Origin: Benincasa hispida
Lineage: Eukaryota > Streptophyta > Magnoliopsida > Cucurbitales > Cucurbitaceae
Length of the DNA: 64,000 bases
Assembly: GCF_009727055.1 (NCBI RefSeq)
Contig: NC_052354.1
Coordinates: 36,592,954 to 36,656,953 of the forward strand
Reading direction: 5' to 3'
In this document: one piece after another, positions 22,601 to 34,787 of the stretch
Position numbering within the stretch: the stretch's first letter is position 1
Layout: each line of letters begins with the position of its first letter
Notes under the pieces: generated by a model
Told to the model about the DNA's origin: nothing
The model's database searches: none
The model's input: the letters and a program-made list of their open reading frames with translations, nothing else
Program-made: the position numbers and the translations under genes

Positions 22601-24247
22601 CTCTACATCCTCCTGCACTCTGATCTTTCGTTTTCGAAAATTCCATTTGACACGTGATGGATATAAAGATGGATTTCACTCTTTTTTTTGTCACCTTCTG
22701 TATACATTGCTCATTTAGTGTAAATTCACCCCTTTCTTTTTTGATTATGATCTTACATCCCTTATTTCACAGTGAAATAGCATTTTGTAATCCATCTCGG
22801 TATTCTCGTCTTTTGTAATTTCATACTATCAATGAAATTACGAATGATGTTTCTAAAAAATACTTCTTATGGTGGATGTTTGATATTTCATGGTTGTCAT
22901 CTTCAACAACAATGGATTAGAATGATTTTGCGTAAGGATCGAATCCAACACAAAACTTCCAAAATTTTATTGCTAAAACTATATTATAACCTAATTTAAC
23001 CAGAACACTAAACGGGTGTATTTTCTTCAAATGATTTTAAATTCAGATTCGTTCATACGAAGAACTCGTCAGAAAAAGAAGATTCAAATTTATAAAACTC
23101 AAACCGTTGTTTTACAGCCGTAATTGAAGTCGATTCCAGATTTAGAACAAGACATTCAACAAAATTCTAAAGTGAACATAGAACATTCCAGTGGGCGCTA
23201 TGGAAATACGACTTAACTGAAGGAGCAGCGGTGGGGAAGACGTTGCTTTAGCGTCGAAATGAAGACATGGTTGAAATTCCTCGTGATCGTGAAGGAAGAT
23301 TCCTGCAAATGGATGTTGATCCTACAGAGAAAAAGGAAGAATTTAAAGATGAGAAGAAATCTCCGCCATGAATTCTGAGGTTATCGGAAGCGTGAGATCA
23401 TATTAATCATTTCTGATCTGGATGGAATTTGAATTGAAGACAGATTCCACGCCTTTATTTATTTATTTATTATTTTTATTTGAAACGTATTTATTATTTA
23501 TTTTGACAGCGAAAGAAAATGGAAGCTTCTGGACCCTAATTTCGTCTTCTTCTGTTGTAATATGGAAGCGATCCTAAAATAGATGTGACGAATCGAATAT
23601 TAACTAATTAACCAAAAGGAAAAAATACCAAGATTTTTTTTTTTTTTTTTAAAAAAAGGGAAGAAAATATCTTTTAATCTATATATTTTGGGTCTAATTT
23701 TTATTTTATCCATAAATTTTAAAAATATTACACATCTAGTCGCTAAAGGCCATTTGGCCTAACTTTTTAAGTTTGGTATAAATAAATCGACTTTAATTAT
23801 AAACATTATAGAAGTTTGTACATTTATGGAGTACATTCATCTTCGACTATTTTTCTATTTTTCCACATTTATAGAAGAACTTCATCTTTCAATTTTTTTC
23901 CCCATTTTTCACATCATAGAGGAATTTCATATTCTCCTTCATTTTTGCTTTTCACATTGAGTAACTTCACCTTCTCATTTTTCTTTACTTTTCGTATTTA
24001 TCGAGGAACTCTATTTTACAATTCTACAACATAAATATACTAACTTCAACATATTAACTCCATTCGGTGGGCCAGATGACTAATAAGTTTTGAGTTTGGT
24101 TTTATTTTAGGATTTAAGTTTTAAAATGTTATAATTTTATTCTTGAGATTTGAGTTTTATTTCAATTTGATTATTAAGTTTCAAGAATTACAACTTTAAT
24201 ATCAAATTTTCACTAAATTCCCACTTTCCATCTTTAGTGTTAATGCA
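22601..24247. other. Intergenic DNA downstream of villin
   Basis: No recognisable gene. The stretch at about 23100-23530 is less AT-rich than its surroundings and includes a short hydrophilic frame (23267-23371). The rest is AT-rich, with a T/A run at 23634-23656. Confidence 0.5.
23267..23371 (+). CDS. Possible 34-codon hydrophilic ORF, unrecognised
   Basis: ATG at 23267 to TGA at 23369-23371 encodes a short acidic/basic peptide (MVEIPRDREGRFLQMDVD, then TEKKEEFKDEKKSPP). It lies in a less AT-rich island, and the frame is open a few codons upstream before a TAG. It could be the tail of a decayed gene. I do not recognise it, and chance is a real possibility. Confidence 0.15.
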   Translation: MVEIPRDREGRFLQMDVDPTEKKEEFKDEKKSPP

Positions 24248-24503
24248 AACCATTTTGTTTTTTGTTTTTGGTTTTTTAAAATTAAGTTTATTTCCCTCTC
24301 AATTCCTACAATGATTTGCATCTTTACAATGGTTGAATTCTTACCCAAATTTCAAATTAAAAAACAAGCCACTTTTTTTAATTTTCATAATTTGAAACTA
24401 GATAACAAAGGAAGAAATTTGAGGGTAGACGTAGTATTTATAGGCTTAATTTTCAAAAATAAAAAACAAAAAACAAAAAAGCCAAACGTTTACAAAAATG
24501 GGA
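24248..24503. mobile_element. MITE, copy C (same family as in the villin intron)
   Basis: The left end 'ccattttgttttttgtttttgg' and right end 'aaaaaagccaaacgtttac' are inverted, as in copies A and B. The interior blocks 'caatgatttgcatcttt' and 'gttgaattcttacccaaatttc' match copy A closely. No coding capacity. Confidence 0.55.
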
Positions 24504-24864
24504 CCCAAATATGTAATATTTTGAAATTTAAGGACCAAATAGAAACTAATCCCAAAACATAGGGACCCAAAAGATATTTTTCTCTAAAAAAGTACTTTTA
24601 GTGGATTGAATTAAAATTGGTCACAAATGATAATTAATGTATTTTCTACCTCAAGCTAACAATCGAATTGATAATATATAGAATTACATGTTTCACGTTT
24701 TTTTTCCCTATTAATTTCTACTTTGAATTTGTTTAATATCTTAAATTTATGAAAGCATTACAATTAGCTCATACATAACTAAGTGGGTATAATTCATCCA
24801 CGATGGGTATTTGCTCCATTATATGAAGTTGAAGGTTTAAAATCTCATACATCGCTGGTTGAAC

Positions 24865-24921
<57 letters not shown>

Positions 24922-25912
24922 TTTTTAATATATTAATATAGTCAAAATAAACATAGCTTAGTGATAACCCAATTCTTACATATTTCAACATATCTATATA
25001 TTTTAGTGTATGATAATGGGCCAAGTTGATGATAACTTAATCGGTTAAAATATTCGACTATCGGTAAAAGATCATATGTTTGATACTTTAATGTTTATGA
25101 ATTTAATAAAGCAACTCTTAATTCTTATCTTACTATAAATATAATATAAAAAGGGGACTAAAAGAGGATTCCTTACAAATCCGATTTACATTTGACTTTT
25201 TTTAATATATCCTTATTTGACATACAACTTTAATAATTTGTTATTAATAGTTCAATTTATATTATAATTCATGTGCAAATTATCCTATATCAATCGAGCT
25301 ATACTTATGTCAACATCTCTTTTAACCTATAAAATTAGTACAATTACCTTTTGATCATTAACGTATACAATATGATAGCAAATTTATGCTCGTCTTTACA
25401 ACTTGAATATAGTTAAGTCAGAGAAGACACTATACCTCATCCAAAGGATCACATGTTTGGATTTCTATCCCGGAACTGAGAAGGAAAAGAAAACTAAACT
25501 TTTTAATATTTCTTGGGGGTAAATATAAATATTCTTCAACCATATCAATGCTATTTTAACCATTTTTATTTTCTTAAATTAAGATGGAAAATTTGAAAAC
25601 CAAAATTTTCTTAATAATTAATAAGATAAAAAATTCGAAAACCCAAATTTTTTTTGTGTGGGTTGAAGACCATTCTTTATGTTAGATTATGCTATTCGTC
25701 TATTTTTATTGGATTTGAGTTTCTGTTTCTATTCGATTCTTATACTATAAAAAACATTATATCTTTAAAATTTTATAGGGAAGAAAAAAAGATTTCAAGC
25801 CTTAGGCCTCAAGCACGGATCTAGTCGGGCTTGGATTAGCCCAACCTCTTAAACATCCATAACTTAATCCATGGACCTTACTCGATGTACCAAAATTGGA
25901 TTGGGGTAACAA
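24504..25912. other. Intergenic DNA with SINE-like pieces
   Basis: AT-rich with no gene. It contains the SINE-like piece plus (TAA)n at 24765-24921 and weaker tRNA-like heads at about 25020-25105 ('gataacttaatcggttaaaat', 'tatgtttgatact') and 25395-25470. Confidence 0.45.
24765..24921 (+). repeat. tRNA-derived SINE-like element ending in a (TAA)n tract
   Basis: Box-A-like 'cataactaagtgggtataa', box-B-like 'gaaggtttaaaatctca', then 'cgctggttgaactataat' running straight into about 18 TAA units (about 24866-24921). The body and the TTGAACT ending match the piece at 13735-13810, so the microsatellite is best read as the element's 3' tail. Confidence 0.55.
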
Positions 25913-26115
25913 GAAAACTAGCATAATTTAACTTTCCATTTGAAAAATTAGCAAACATACTTTCCATTTGTAAAAATAGGTAGTCGGAATAAAAAATAAA
26001 TAAATCAAGATATTAAAAGTCGAAACTATCCCTACCACATAGTTACAATGCTTAATAAGAAAAAAGACTAGATACAATATAATTATTCTCACCCAAAAGT
26101 ACCATTATGCTTTTA
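25913..26115 (+). repeat. MULE left terminal inverted repeat
   Basis: It pairs imperfectly with 41730-41915 on the opposite strand. Shared blocks are AACTAGCA-TAATT, CATTTG-AAAAATAG and, near the inner edge, 'taatataattattc' versus 'gtgtaattaattc'. It contains a local duplication of 'actttccatttg(t/a)aaaa' (25931 and 25960). Confidence 0.55.
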
Positions 26116-26589
26116 AAATCACTGCAAATTTATCTTCTAAAAATCTAACCCTACACTGTTTAAATCATCATTTTCTCTTCCCACGTAACTTTTCCTCTTC
26201 CCCATTCTAACATTTCCTCTTCCCAACCCTTCCATCTTCGAACTTCTGCTCCATAGGAGGTCGACGACCGTTCTTCAAGCAATCAAAACCGTGCTGCCGT
26301 CCACGCTCCACCCGTCGATAGGAGGTGCTCCGGCCGGATACTCTTTATTCTTGAAATCTTCCATACTAAAACAAAGGTTCACATACATGCTCTTCTGTAC
26401 CCATGCGAGATTTTTATATTCAAAATATCTAATATTTGTTTTTTTTTTTTTTTAGAAAACTAAGATTCATACCAATTTTTAAGGGATCACCAACCGAAAA
26501 TATGTACCCATTTTAAGAACAATATCTTGTTTTTTTTTATTATTAAAAGGGATAGTAAAAGAGAAGATAAGTAGTGACCGATTGCGTGC

Positions 26590-28361
26590 TGTCGGGATAA
26601 TTGGAAGAAAGCCAAAGAAAATTGGATCAGTCCACTCTTTAAGTAGTGACGAGGAGGTACATTTGTATTTTCAATAAGAAGGTTGTTTTATGAATATTGC
26701 ATGCGATAGATTATAGAAGCAATTTTATATAATCAAAGTGTAATTATTTAGTTGTAAGTTGTATAAATAGAACTATTAATTGATTGTTTGCATTGATACA
26801 GATACCAAATAACACAATGGAAAGTCTTCCAGTTGAAAGAAATAGTCAGAAACGACAATCTAAGAAAAGAGAATAGAGTGGAACGATCCTTGATGTAAGT
26901 GAAACACCTAAAAGGACAAAAATAAATTTAAAGGTAACTGACGTTTCATACTTCTTCATATAACAATTATTAAATAGATGCCTTGAAATCATGTGTTTGT
27001 TGTTTTTTTACAGAATGTAAAAGTGCCAATAAAGGGTAAAAGAAAGACAAGATTAAGTGACATCGACAAACATGAAGAAGATATTGAAGAGAAAAAGGTA
27101 TGAAATAATAGAATTAGGCCGAATTATGTTCAAATTGAATCATTCTAATATGAAACTAACACTGGATGAGACAATGGAGGAAACAGAAAATCAAAAACAC
27201 ACATAAGAATACGTTGAAAATGATAGCAATGAGGAGGTTAAAGGACCACCAAATAGCAACGAAGAAGTAACATCACAGCCAGAAGACTCCACCATTGAAG
27301 AAAACAAATAAAAAAAGGTAATGTTTCTCAAGTTAATCCATAAAATAGTTTGATGTATATAAAATTCTAATGTTAATCCTTAAAGGCAATCATTAAGAAG
27401 GGGAATGAAAAAGGAAATAAGAAAAAATAGGAAGCTCGAAAAGTTATTATAGATGAAGAAAGTAGTGAGGTTTGTACTATATACAATATTTTTTTATTAT
27501 AACTAACATAGTACCGTTGTATGTTTTATGATGAAAACAATATAATTATACCTTAATGATGTAATGTGACTGGCTAGATGAATATAAATTTAAGTCGTGT
27601 TTTGATACGTTAGTTATGATAAAATATAAGGAAGGATAATATAATACTGTTGTATGTTTTATGATGAAAACAATATAATTACACCTCAATTAATCTATCA
27701 GATTAGCACATTCCTGTAATAAAACCAATGTTCTGTTGAATGATATATTTATCAAACCTCTAATATAATATAATAACGTTATAATTTTATAACAAGTGTT
27801 TATTACGGGTTTTTTTAGGATGCATTGTATTAAATGCCAAAATCAAAGTGGGATGAACCCGTATAGAGAAACCTACTAGAAAAATTAGAGGTAATTGAGG
27901 TACTCAAGGAGAGACTTGTAGGACCTACCCCTTCTAGAAAAGTTTAAGGAAACTCCATTTGGTCACTTCCTTGACTTCTCTATAACAAACCAGTCTTCCC
28001 AAATGTTGGTGTACTTGATTAAGAGACAATGCAAGCCTAGATCTTCCTCACAATTAAACTTCTTCATAGGAGGTAGGGTGTTAAAATTTGACCTTAGAGA
28101 ATTTGCTCTAATTACAGGCCTAAATTGTGGACCTTTGCCTAACATAGATAGGGAGAAGATTAAAGGGGATGGTCATATTAGAGATTTATATTTTGAGGGA
28201 GAAAAGACAGTTGTGAGAAGGTTTGTCAATCTAAGCTTTAAGGTTAGCAAGGGTGGTTCTGATAGTGACCAACTAAAAATGGCCTAGTTATATATCTTAA
28301 AGAGTTTCCTTCTGCCGAAATAGGATATTGTATATGTAGACACCAAACATATCTTGATGGT
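26590..28361 (+). pseudogene. DUF1985 (ULP1-associated) gene, 5' part, broken
   Basis: Exon-like coding blocks with GT/AG edges are visible. One at about 26570-26655 reads RAVGIIGRKPKKIGSVHSLS; a Lys-rich block lies at 26801-26934 with an internal TAG; another at 27014-27098 reads KVPIKGKRKTRLSDIDKHEE. The best block, 28003-28361, encodes FFIGGRVLKFDLREFALITGLNCG, the hallmark of DUF1985, then ILKSFLLPK and DIVYVDTKHILMV, with TAG stops at 28285 and in LLPK*D. The domain is cut at about 28361 by a copia element and resumes at 34788. DUF1985 normally sits N-terminal to a C48 (ULP1-like) peptidase domain in plant MULE-borne genes; no peptidase domain is visible here. Confidence 0.7.
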
Positions 28362-29566
28362 GGTCTTCTTCCAAGAAGATAGCATTCGTTGACACAAACA
28401 TCTTATTCTCACTCGGATCATAGAAGTATCCACCCCTCGTTTCCTTGGGGTAGCCTACAAAGAGACAAACTTTCAAACGTGGTTCCAACTTTTTAGGGTT
28501 AGCCACTAGCATGTGGGCCAGACATCTCCAAATCCTGAAGTGACGTAAACTACCTTTATGGCCTCTCCATAGCTCAAAAGGTGTTTCAGAAATACTCTTT
28601 GAAGGAATGTTATTCAAAATATAACATGCAGCCTCCACTGCAAGTCCCCAAAACGAGTCTGAAAGATGAGTATAACTCATCATAGACCGAACCATGTCCA
28701 ACAAGGTTTTGTTTCTCCTTTCTGATACACCATTCTGTTGAGGTGTACCTGGGGCCGAGAGTTAGGACCTAATTCCATGTTCTATCATATAGTTCTAGAA
28801 TTCGAGGTCCATATACTCTCCACCACGATCAGATCATAGTGTTTTTATCTTCTTATCTAACAAGATTTTAACTTCCCTTATACTTCTTGAACTTTTCAAG
28901 GGCGTCAGACTTATATTGCATTAGGTATAGATACCCATATCTTGAATAATCATCTATGAAATAGATGAAATATTCATACCCATCTCGAGCTTTTACACTC
29001 ATCAGACCACAAAGGTCTGAATGTATAAGCTCTAATGTTTCCTTGGCTCTATAACCTTTTCCAGTAAGAGGTCGTTTGGTTATTTTACCTTCAAGGCATG
29101 ATTCACATACCGGTAATGAGTTTTCTTCTAAACCTTTTAGAAGTCCACATTTCACCAACTTCTCAATTCTATTGAGGTTGATGTGACCTAACCTTAGATG
29201 CCAAAGATGGACCTTTTTTTTAGGAGAAACCTTTGGTCTTTTTACAGTTGTTGCTATTCTGAACATTTCAGTATTAAGCAAGACTTTTATGACTAACGGC
29301 CTTAGTACATATAAGTTATTTTCCATTGAACAAAAACTAATGTCCATACCATTCATGAAGATAAATACTTTATTCTCAGAAAAGGAGACAGTATAAACTT
29401 GTTCAATCAGACAAGAAATCGAGATTAAATTCCTCTTGATATGAGGAAGTACATAAACATTATCCAGTAATAGATAACGTTTCTTGTCCAACTTCAGCCT
29501 ACCTACAGCAATAGCTGAAACAACCTCATCAGTACTGACTCGAAGAGTCAACTCTCCATCTTCCAA
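28362..29566 (-). pseudogene. copia-3 pol: GAG-pre-integrase and integrase
   Basis: The frame at 29566-28868 carries the protease tail, then LWHLRLGHINLNRIEKL and a Cys pair (CESCLEGK) of the HHCC-type GAG-pre-integrase domain. The integrase core follows, with HSDLCG and YFIDDYSRYGYLYL supplying the first two acidic residues. The third (NGVSERRNKT) lies near 28720 in a frameshifted stretch. The frame at 28704-28362 gives the integrase C-terminal part (SFWGLAVEAACYILNNIPSK, LFVGYPKETRGGYFYDP, FVSTNAIFLEED). The last 65 nt of that open frame are host DUF1985 sequence on the other strand. Frameshifts and missing RT make it non-functional. Confidence 0.8.
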
Positions 29567-29572
29567 CGGTTT

Positions 29573-30233
29573 CTAGGAACTAAATCCTTGGTAGGAAAAA
29601 CTTACATGATTAGTAGCAAATAAATCAAGTATCCTGGCAGAATCATCATTCTCTACCAAACACGTCTCCAAGACAAATAAATCACATTTACTGTCTTTAG
29701 ACTTCTTTCTCTTCTGGAGAGTAGTGGGATCATTACCAGAACCTAAATAAACTCCAAGTTCCATTTCAGAGAACACTTCTCGTCGATGAACTTTTATAGA
29801 GTTAGCAACAATTGCTTTCTTTTTTAGTCTTTTGACATTCAAGAAAGACTGAAGATTATCTTGAGAATTGACACTACTGGTTTCTTTGTCATCCATCCCT
29901 TTTTGCTCAAAAAGTGAGAACTAACGTTCAAACAATTCTTGCAATGAGTCCATGATCTTACGTGCAATGACCATGTTCTCAACCCTTTTGGCCAAGCATC
30001 AGGTATGCTAGCCAAAATGTGAAGTCAGGCCAACGAATTAGCCTTCATCCACACTTCATATGCATTATGAACATTTCACGGTGCATCAAGGGTCGAGACT
30101 CGAGGACACTCCTCAACCATGACAAACTTGAGGTCGTTTACCACAAAATATGTTTTAAGAGACTCTTTCAAATGTATGTAATCGGTCAAATTAAAAGAGA
30201 CAATTAACGAAAAATCATACATGTTGCTGAAAA
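29573..30233 (-). pseudogene. copia-3 gag remnant and protease motif
   Basis: A gag start-like region near 30233 reads SFNLTDY, FVVNDLKFVMVEECP and VHNAYEVWMKANSLA in broken frames, matching gag at 50393-50861. Much of the middle of gag is deleted. The frame 29896-29573 encodes a basic tail and LFVLETCLVENDDSARILD, then LFATNHVSFS. The aspartic protease active site, normally D-S-G-A in this family, is D-L-F-A here, so the protease would be dead. Confidence 0.7.
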
Positions 30234-32785
30234 ACAAACACATTGATCTACATTAGACTTTAGCAAATACTCTTGAAAACAAAATCCAATTTGGTTTAGC
30301 AAAAACTAAATGAATCCCGTATGACATCTAGTTTGCAATGACGTTTCAATGGTTTAGGACAAAGCCACCGAAGGGTAGTCAATTTATCCCTCCTCTGTAT
30401 TAAGACACTCTCAACCAGTCATTAATACCAAAACAACTTTTGTTCCTATAACAACTAACCATCATTGATTTGATCAAGAAATCATTAACTTGCTTAATAA
30501 TTTCCCGTAAGTGTGACCTTTTATTTTAGATCCTAGAGTTCTGCCCCAAGCAGCCAACCCGAAGAGAAAAAATCCGATTGGGGCAAAAACTAAATCGACC
30601 ATATCCATTTCTGGATTTCATCTTGATATTGACCAACTGCACAAACCATCCAAAGGAGGACGCTTCCAGGGCACCATGAGGTCGTGCAAGAAGATCTCAC
30701 AGTGCAAACCAATGAAGGAGACCGTAGGACATGTTGACACACATCCTTCACCCACTTACTATAAATACTCTATTCGTCCACCTTGATATTGACTCATACA
30801 AATACCATCCAAAGAGGGATGCTCCCAAGGCACCACGAGACCAAACATGAATCTCACGGTGTGAACATTAAGGGAGAAACGTGAGTGGAATTGACATATC
30901 ATATATATCTTTTCCTCCCACTGAGTATTTTATAACCTAGGGTTTAGTTTACTTAGAAAAAACACGGCTAAGGATTTTAACTAAGTGACTTTTTAGGTTT
31001 GCCTAAAAGTAATGCTTACTTTGAAAAGTTTAACAACTTTTGATCATCATTTATTAAACTCTTTAATGAAGTCTTTGATCAACTGTTGCATGCTTACAGT
31101 AAATCTATCTAATTCACCTTTCCAGGTAGGTTTTCAGGTAGGGGTGTTCCATTTCCATCAACTTAAATACCCTAGCCTTGACAGAACCAGCCTTAGACAA
31201 AAGGTCTCTTTTAGATAGATTTAGTACAAATTTAATCTTTTATGGAAATCAATTTAATCCTATTAAACTGATTTAAAAGATTAAACTTAGGTATCTAATC
31301 TCATTAAAATCATGAACTTAGGTCTATCTCAATCAAATTTTAAAACCCTTTTAAAACATGAGTTCATCTAAGTTCACATGCAACTCTTTCTTATTGATTT
31401 TAGTTCTAATTTCTATTATAACACTTATAACAGGAAACAACTAAAACCATCCACAATACAAAGCAACACATACAAGGCATTCATAACTCTTATAAATAAA
31501 CCTAAGTGTCATGCTCCATGCATTGCTCATTCATTACTACTGATATATAACACTTATATAACAAAGCAATGAACCAAGCATACATGCTCTCATACACCCT
31601 TATACTATAACTCTTATAATATGCTTAATGATGCATGAATATGCTTAATGAATGCATAAATATAACTCTTATATTTCATGATGCACGAGCATGCTTTCTT
31701 GTAATTTCATCATGCCAATTACTATATTATAACACTTATAGTATATAATGCATGAATAAAATGCATAACCTAAGGTGGGTTTTAAAAACTATATGTCATA
31801 CACTATGACATATGAACAAACATACATCTCATTTATATTAAGTAAAAGTTGATGAACCGGGATAATTAGCCTAAAATTCTTAAGAATAAAGCTAACTATT
31901 ACAAATAGCAACGAGTCTATCAGTTCAAATAGGGGAACTGGGTCTTGAACCGTTCGCGTGAAGATCGTGTCTCCTTGATTGTGTAACAAATCCTTGTGAT
32001 CGTCTAGCGTCACTGTATGAGCATAAACAATCGTTTAGCAACGATCGTGTACCTTTGACTATGCAATGAAGTATAAAGATCACGCGATCGTGCAACGCGC
32101 ATCATGCAACGCAAGCCTTAAATGATCAAGTAGACAACAGCTGCAGTGAAGCATAATCGTCTAAACGATCGCTGAGCAAGCGTCAGGTATCGTATACTGG
32201 GTGATCGTGTAGCCAGTGACTATGCGATAAAGCATGCTGAGCTACACAATCGTTTAGTGTGCGTGCCTATTAAACGACGAGCATCAAATACTCTACGCGA
32301 TCGTTTACCTCAAGCGTCCATGCGAACGAGCAACCAATGCTACACGATAGAGTAAACTCTTTACCCCATCGTTTAATATTAGTTATACGATCGTTTAGTA
32401 AATACTACACGATCGGGCAGAACTTTTCTACACAATCGTTTAGCCTGGGCTACACGATACGACCAACCTTTGGTCTTCTTCCTCGATGAGAACTGCATCT
32501 CCATGCTTCGAAACTTCATCACGAATGACTCAAACAACTTCAAACACTTTGAATACAGACTCGATTGCTTGTTAATTATGCCCAAAAACATAGGAGCCCT
32601 TACAATTTAACACTTTGTAAACTTAAAGAAAGCTTTAAATAGAGGCAATCATCCTGTAAACATCCATCAATACATCCACAAACACATTTAACTCTTAAAC
32701 CCATTGCAGAACAAACTTAAAACCCACCACAACTGTAAAAGAAGTTCAAAACAGAAATGGAATTTTGAATATGAGAACAACCTGT
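30234..32785 (-). other. copia-3 untranslated leader
   Basis: About 2.5 kb lies between the primer-binding site and gag, without long frames. Its layout is shared with 45257-47735 and 50862-53165 (for example 'ctttccaggtaggtt..caggtaggggtgttcc' at 31123, 46148 and 51741, and a series of 'taacacttata' blocks near 31420-31740). The part nearest the LTR (31990-32480) is an array of CGATCG-centred motifs. Such long leaders are unusual for copia elements. Confidence 0.65.
31990..32480. repeat. CGATCG motif array, copia-3 leader
   Basis: Many degenerate copies of a palindrome-based motif (acgatcgtttag, gatcgtgtagc, cgcgatcgt, ctaaacgatcg) recur every 15-50 nt without a fixed period. Examples: 32032-32044, 32158-32170, 32298-32310, 32386-32400 and 32408-32415. 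Confidence 0.8.
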
Positions 32786-32798
32786 CTCTGATACCAAT

Positions 32799-34787
32799 TG
32801 AAGGAAATTACAAAACAGAGATCTCCATGAGTAGCGGAAGTGGATCGTTCTAAATTCCAATTTGAATGAACACAATGATTATAATCTTAAATGGAAACAA
32901 ATAGATTATGCATAATCAGAAATTACACATGCTATAAGATGATACAAGGGATAAAGGATGCATACCTTTGAAGAACCATTCTTCAAGTATCCCTCAATCA
33001 ATCTCCAATGCGTCTAACAATGCACTCAAACGCAACAATTGGAATAGCCAACAACACGAACACAAACACAGCCTCCACGAACGTCTGAATGCTCCTCAAA
33101 CCCAATTGACTCCAACTCGATTCACGAACGGATGTAGAACACTATTGAGGAAGACAGGAGGTATGCGATCGAGTAAGTGAGAGATAAGAACACTGTCTAT
33201 CGTATAGATGAAGTACTTGATCGTTTAGTAAATGAAGCCTATCGCATAGACTTTGCTACTCGATCGTGTAGCAACGATTGTATAGTCAACTCTAAACGAT
33301 CGTTTATGCTCTCAATGGCTATCGCTTAGTAAAAACTATTTTTACTTAATAGCTTTTTGACGTGAGAATTTTTCGAATGAAACAACTATTAAATTTTGGA
33401 AAATAATTTTCCTTTTATCTCACGGTTACCATAAAACTTTCAATAACCTCCCACTCAAATCGGTTATTAGAGAAAAAGAATTAATTATCATACAATTAAT
33501 TTATTATAAATAAATATGATAACCAATTTTTCATGTTATATTTATAACCTATAGTTTTAATATTTCATAAACCATAGTTCTTTTTCTATTTTATGGTACT
33601 TAATATCAATCATATTTATATTAATTCCTCCAATTAATGTATCTCATACATTAAATCAATTATATCACATATATTTGAACTATTTAATTATATCACATAT
33701 AATTAAACTTCCTCTTGTTAATTTGTACACTTCAAACTAACCCAAAATCTTATTCTCAACTTGAATCCATTGAGCTACCAAGTGGACCTCATGACCTGTA
33801 GCTTGAAGCTCCAACGGTACGTGAATAACTTACTAAACTCTTTAGTCACGAGATCCACCATTCGTTAACTACCGGACACTCCACTAAAGACCGACAATTA
33901 CACTCTTCGCACTACAGATATATTTTTGTGTCCATATAACCAATCAACAGTGCGATGACCCTTCACAAATCACTCGTAAGTACAGTTGGGCCAATTTACC
34001 ATTTTGTCTCTGTAGTTACATCTAACTCTTTAAGTACCAGTGATTCCTTTAATGAACAATAAGTCATAGTCCTACTATGGCTGAGTCCTCTCTTCCAAAG
34101 AGAGGGTGTGACCACTATGTTCAAGACCCGAAATCAACCTTTAAGGGAGTAATTTATCTACTTACCCCTACTTCAGGGAAAAAGTGAATTCCATCTTGTG
34201 TAACTAAGTTCCTAGCTCCCCAATCAGTCGAATCCCCAAAAAGGTAGGCTTGTTGAGTTAGCAATCTGGCCACTCTCACCCATACTAATCAAAGGACCGC
34301 CCTCATAGGCAGGAGTTTCCAACTCACTCAAGATTAAAGTCATGTCACCTATGGTCATTTTAGTGAAATGTAAATCCCAATTATCAATGACGTTATATAA
34401 AGAGACTAATCATCTCGTGGTTCGGTCTTATACAAACTCTTTGTATAGGACACCCCCACTCGTATGTCTCCACATGAATGGTCAGGATCAGACCATTTGT
34501 AGCACTTTACAACACTTGTAAATATCTACAAAACGGGTCGTATTCGTAGTGCAGTGTCACCAGAATAAGGTATCCCTCATTTATTCTTATACTATAGACC
34601 ATTTAGGTTATTACTTAAGGCATGATCCACTTGTATGTCTCACATACATGCTTAAGTTTACATTAAATAACCACAAATCTTAGTTTATTGGATATGAGTA
34701 AATGCAAATATAATAACATTTATTTTATTAATAACAATGTTTACAAACTATGAGATCACCAGGAGAATTAGGACACCAATCCCAACA
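32799..34787 (-). repeat. copia-3 5' LTR (1989 bp)
   Basis: In element sense the LTR starts TGTTGGGATTGG (34787) and ends CCTTCA (32799), giving TG...CA. It is followed after the A/T junction by a TTGGTATCAGAG primer-binding site (32798-32786), complementary to initiator tRNA-Met in this class. It includes a shorter CGATCG cluster at 33165-33330 and all landmarks of the family. Confidence 0.85.

Larger units (their letters stand above)
28362..34787 (-). mobile_element. Truncated Ty1/copia element inserted in the DUF1985 gene (copia-3)
   Basis: In minus-strand order: 5' LTR (34787-32799), primer-binding site (32798-32786), untranslated leader (about 32785-30234), gag remnant, protease-like stretch and integrase, ending inside the coding region at 28362. 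Reverse transcriptase, RNase H, polypurine tract and 3' LTR are absent, yet the host DUF1985 reading continues on both sides with almost nothing lost (HILMV before, EELFRNYPWGKLVF after). Confidence 0.8.
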
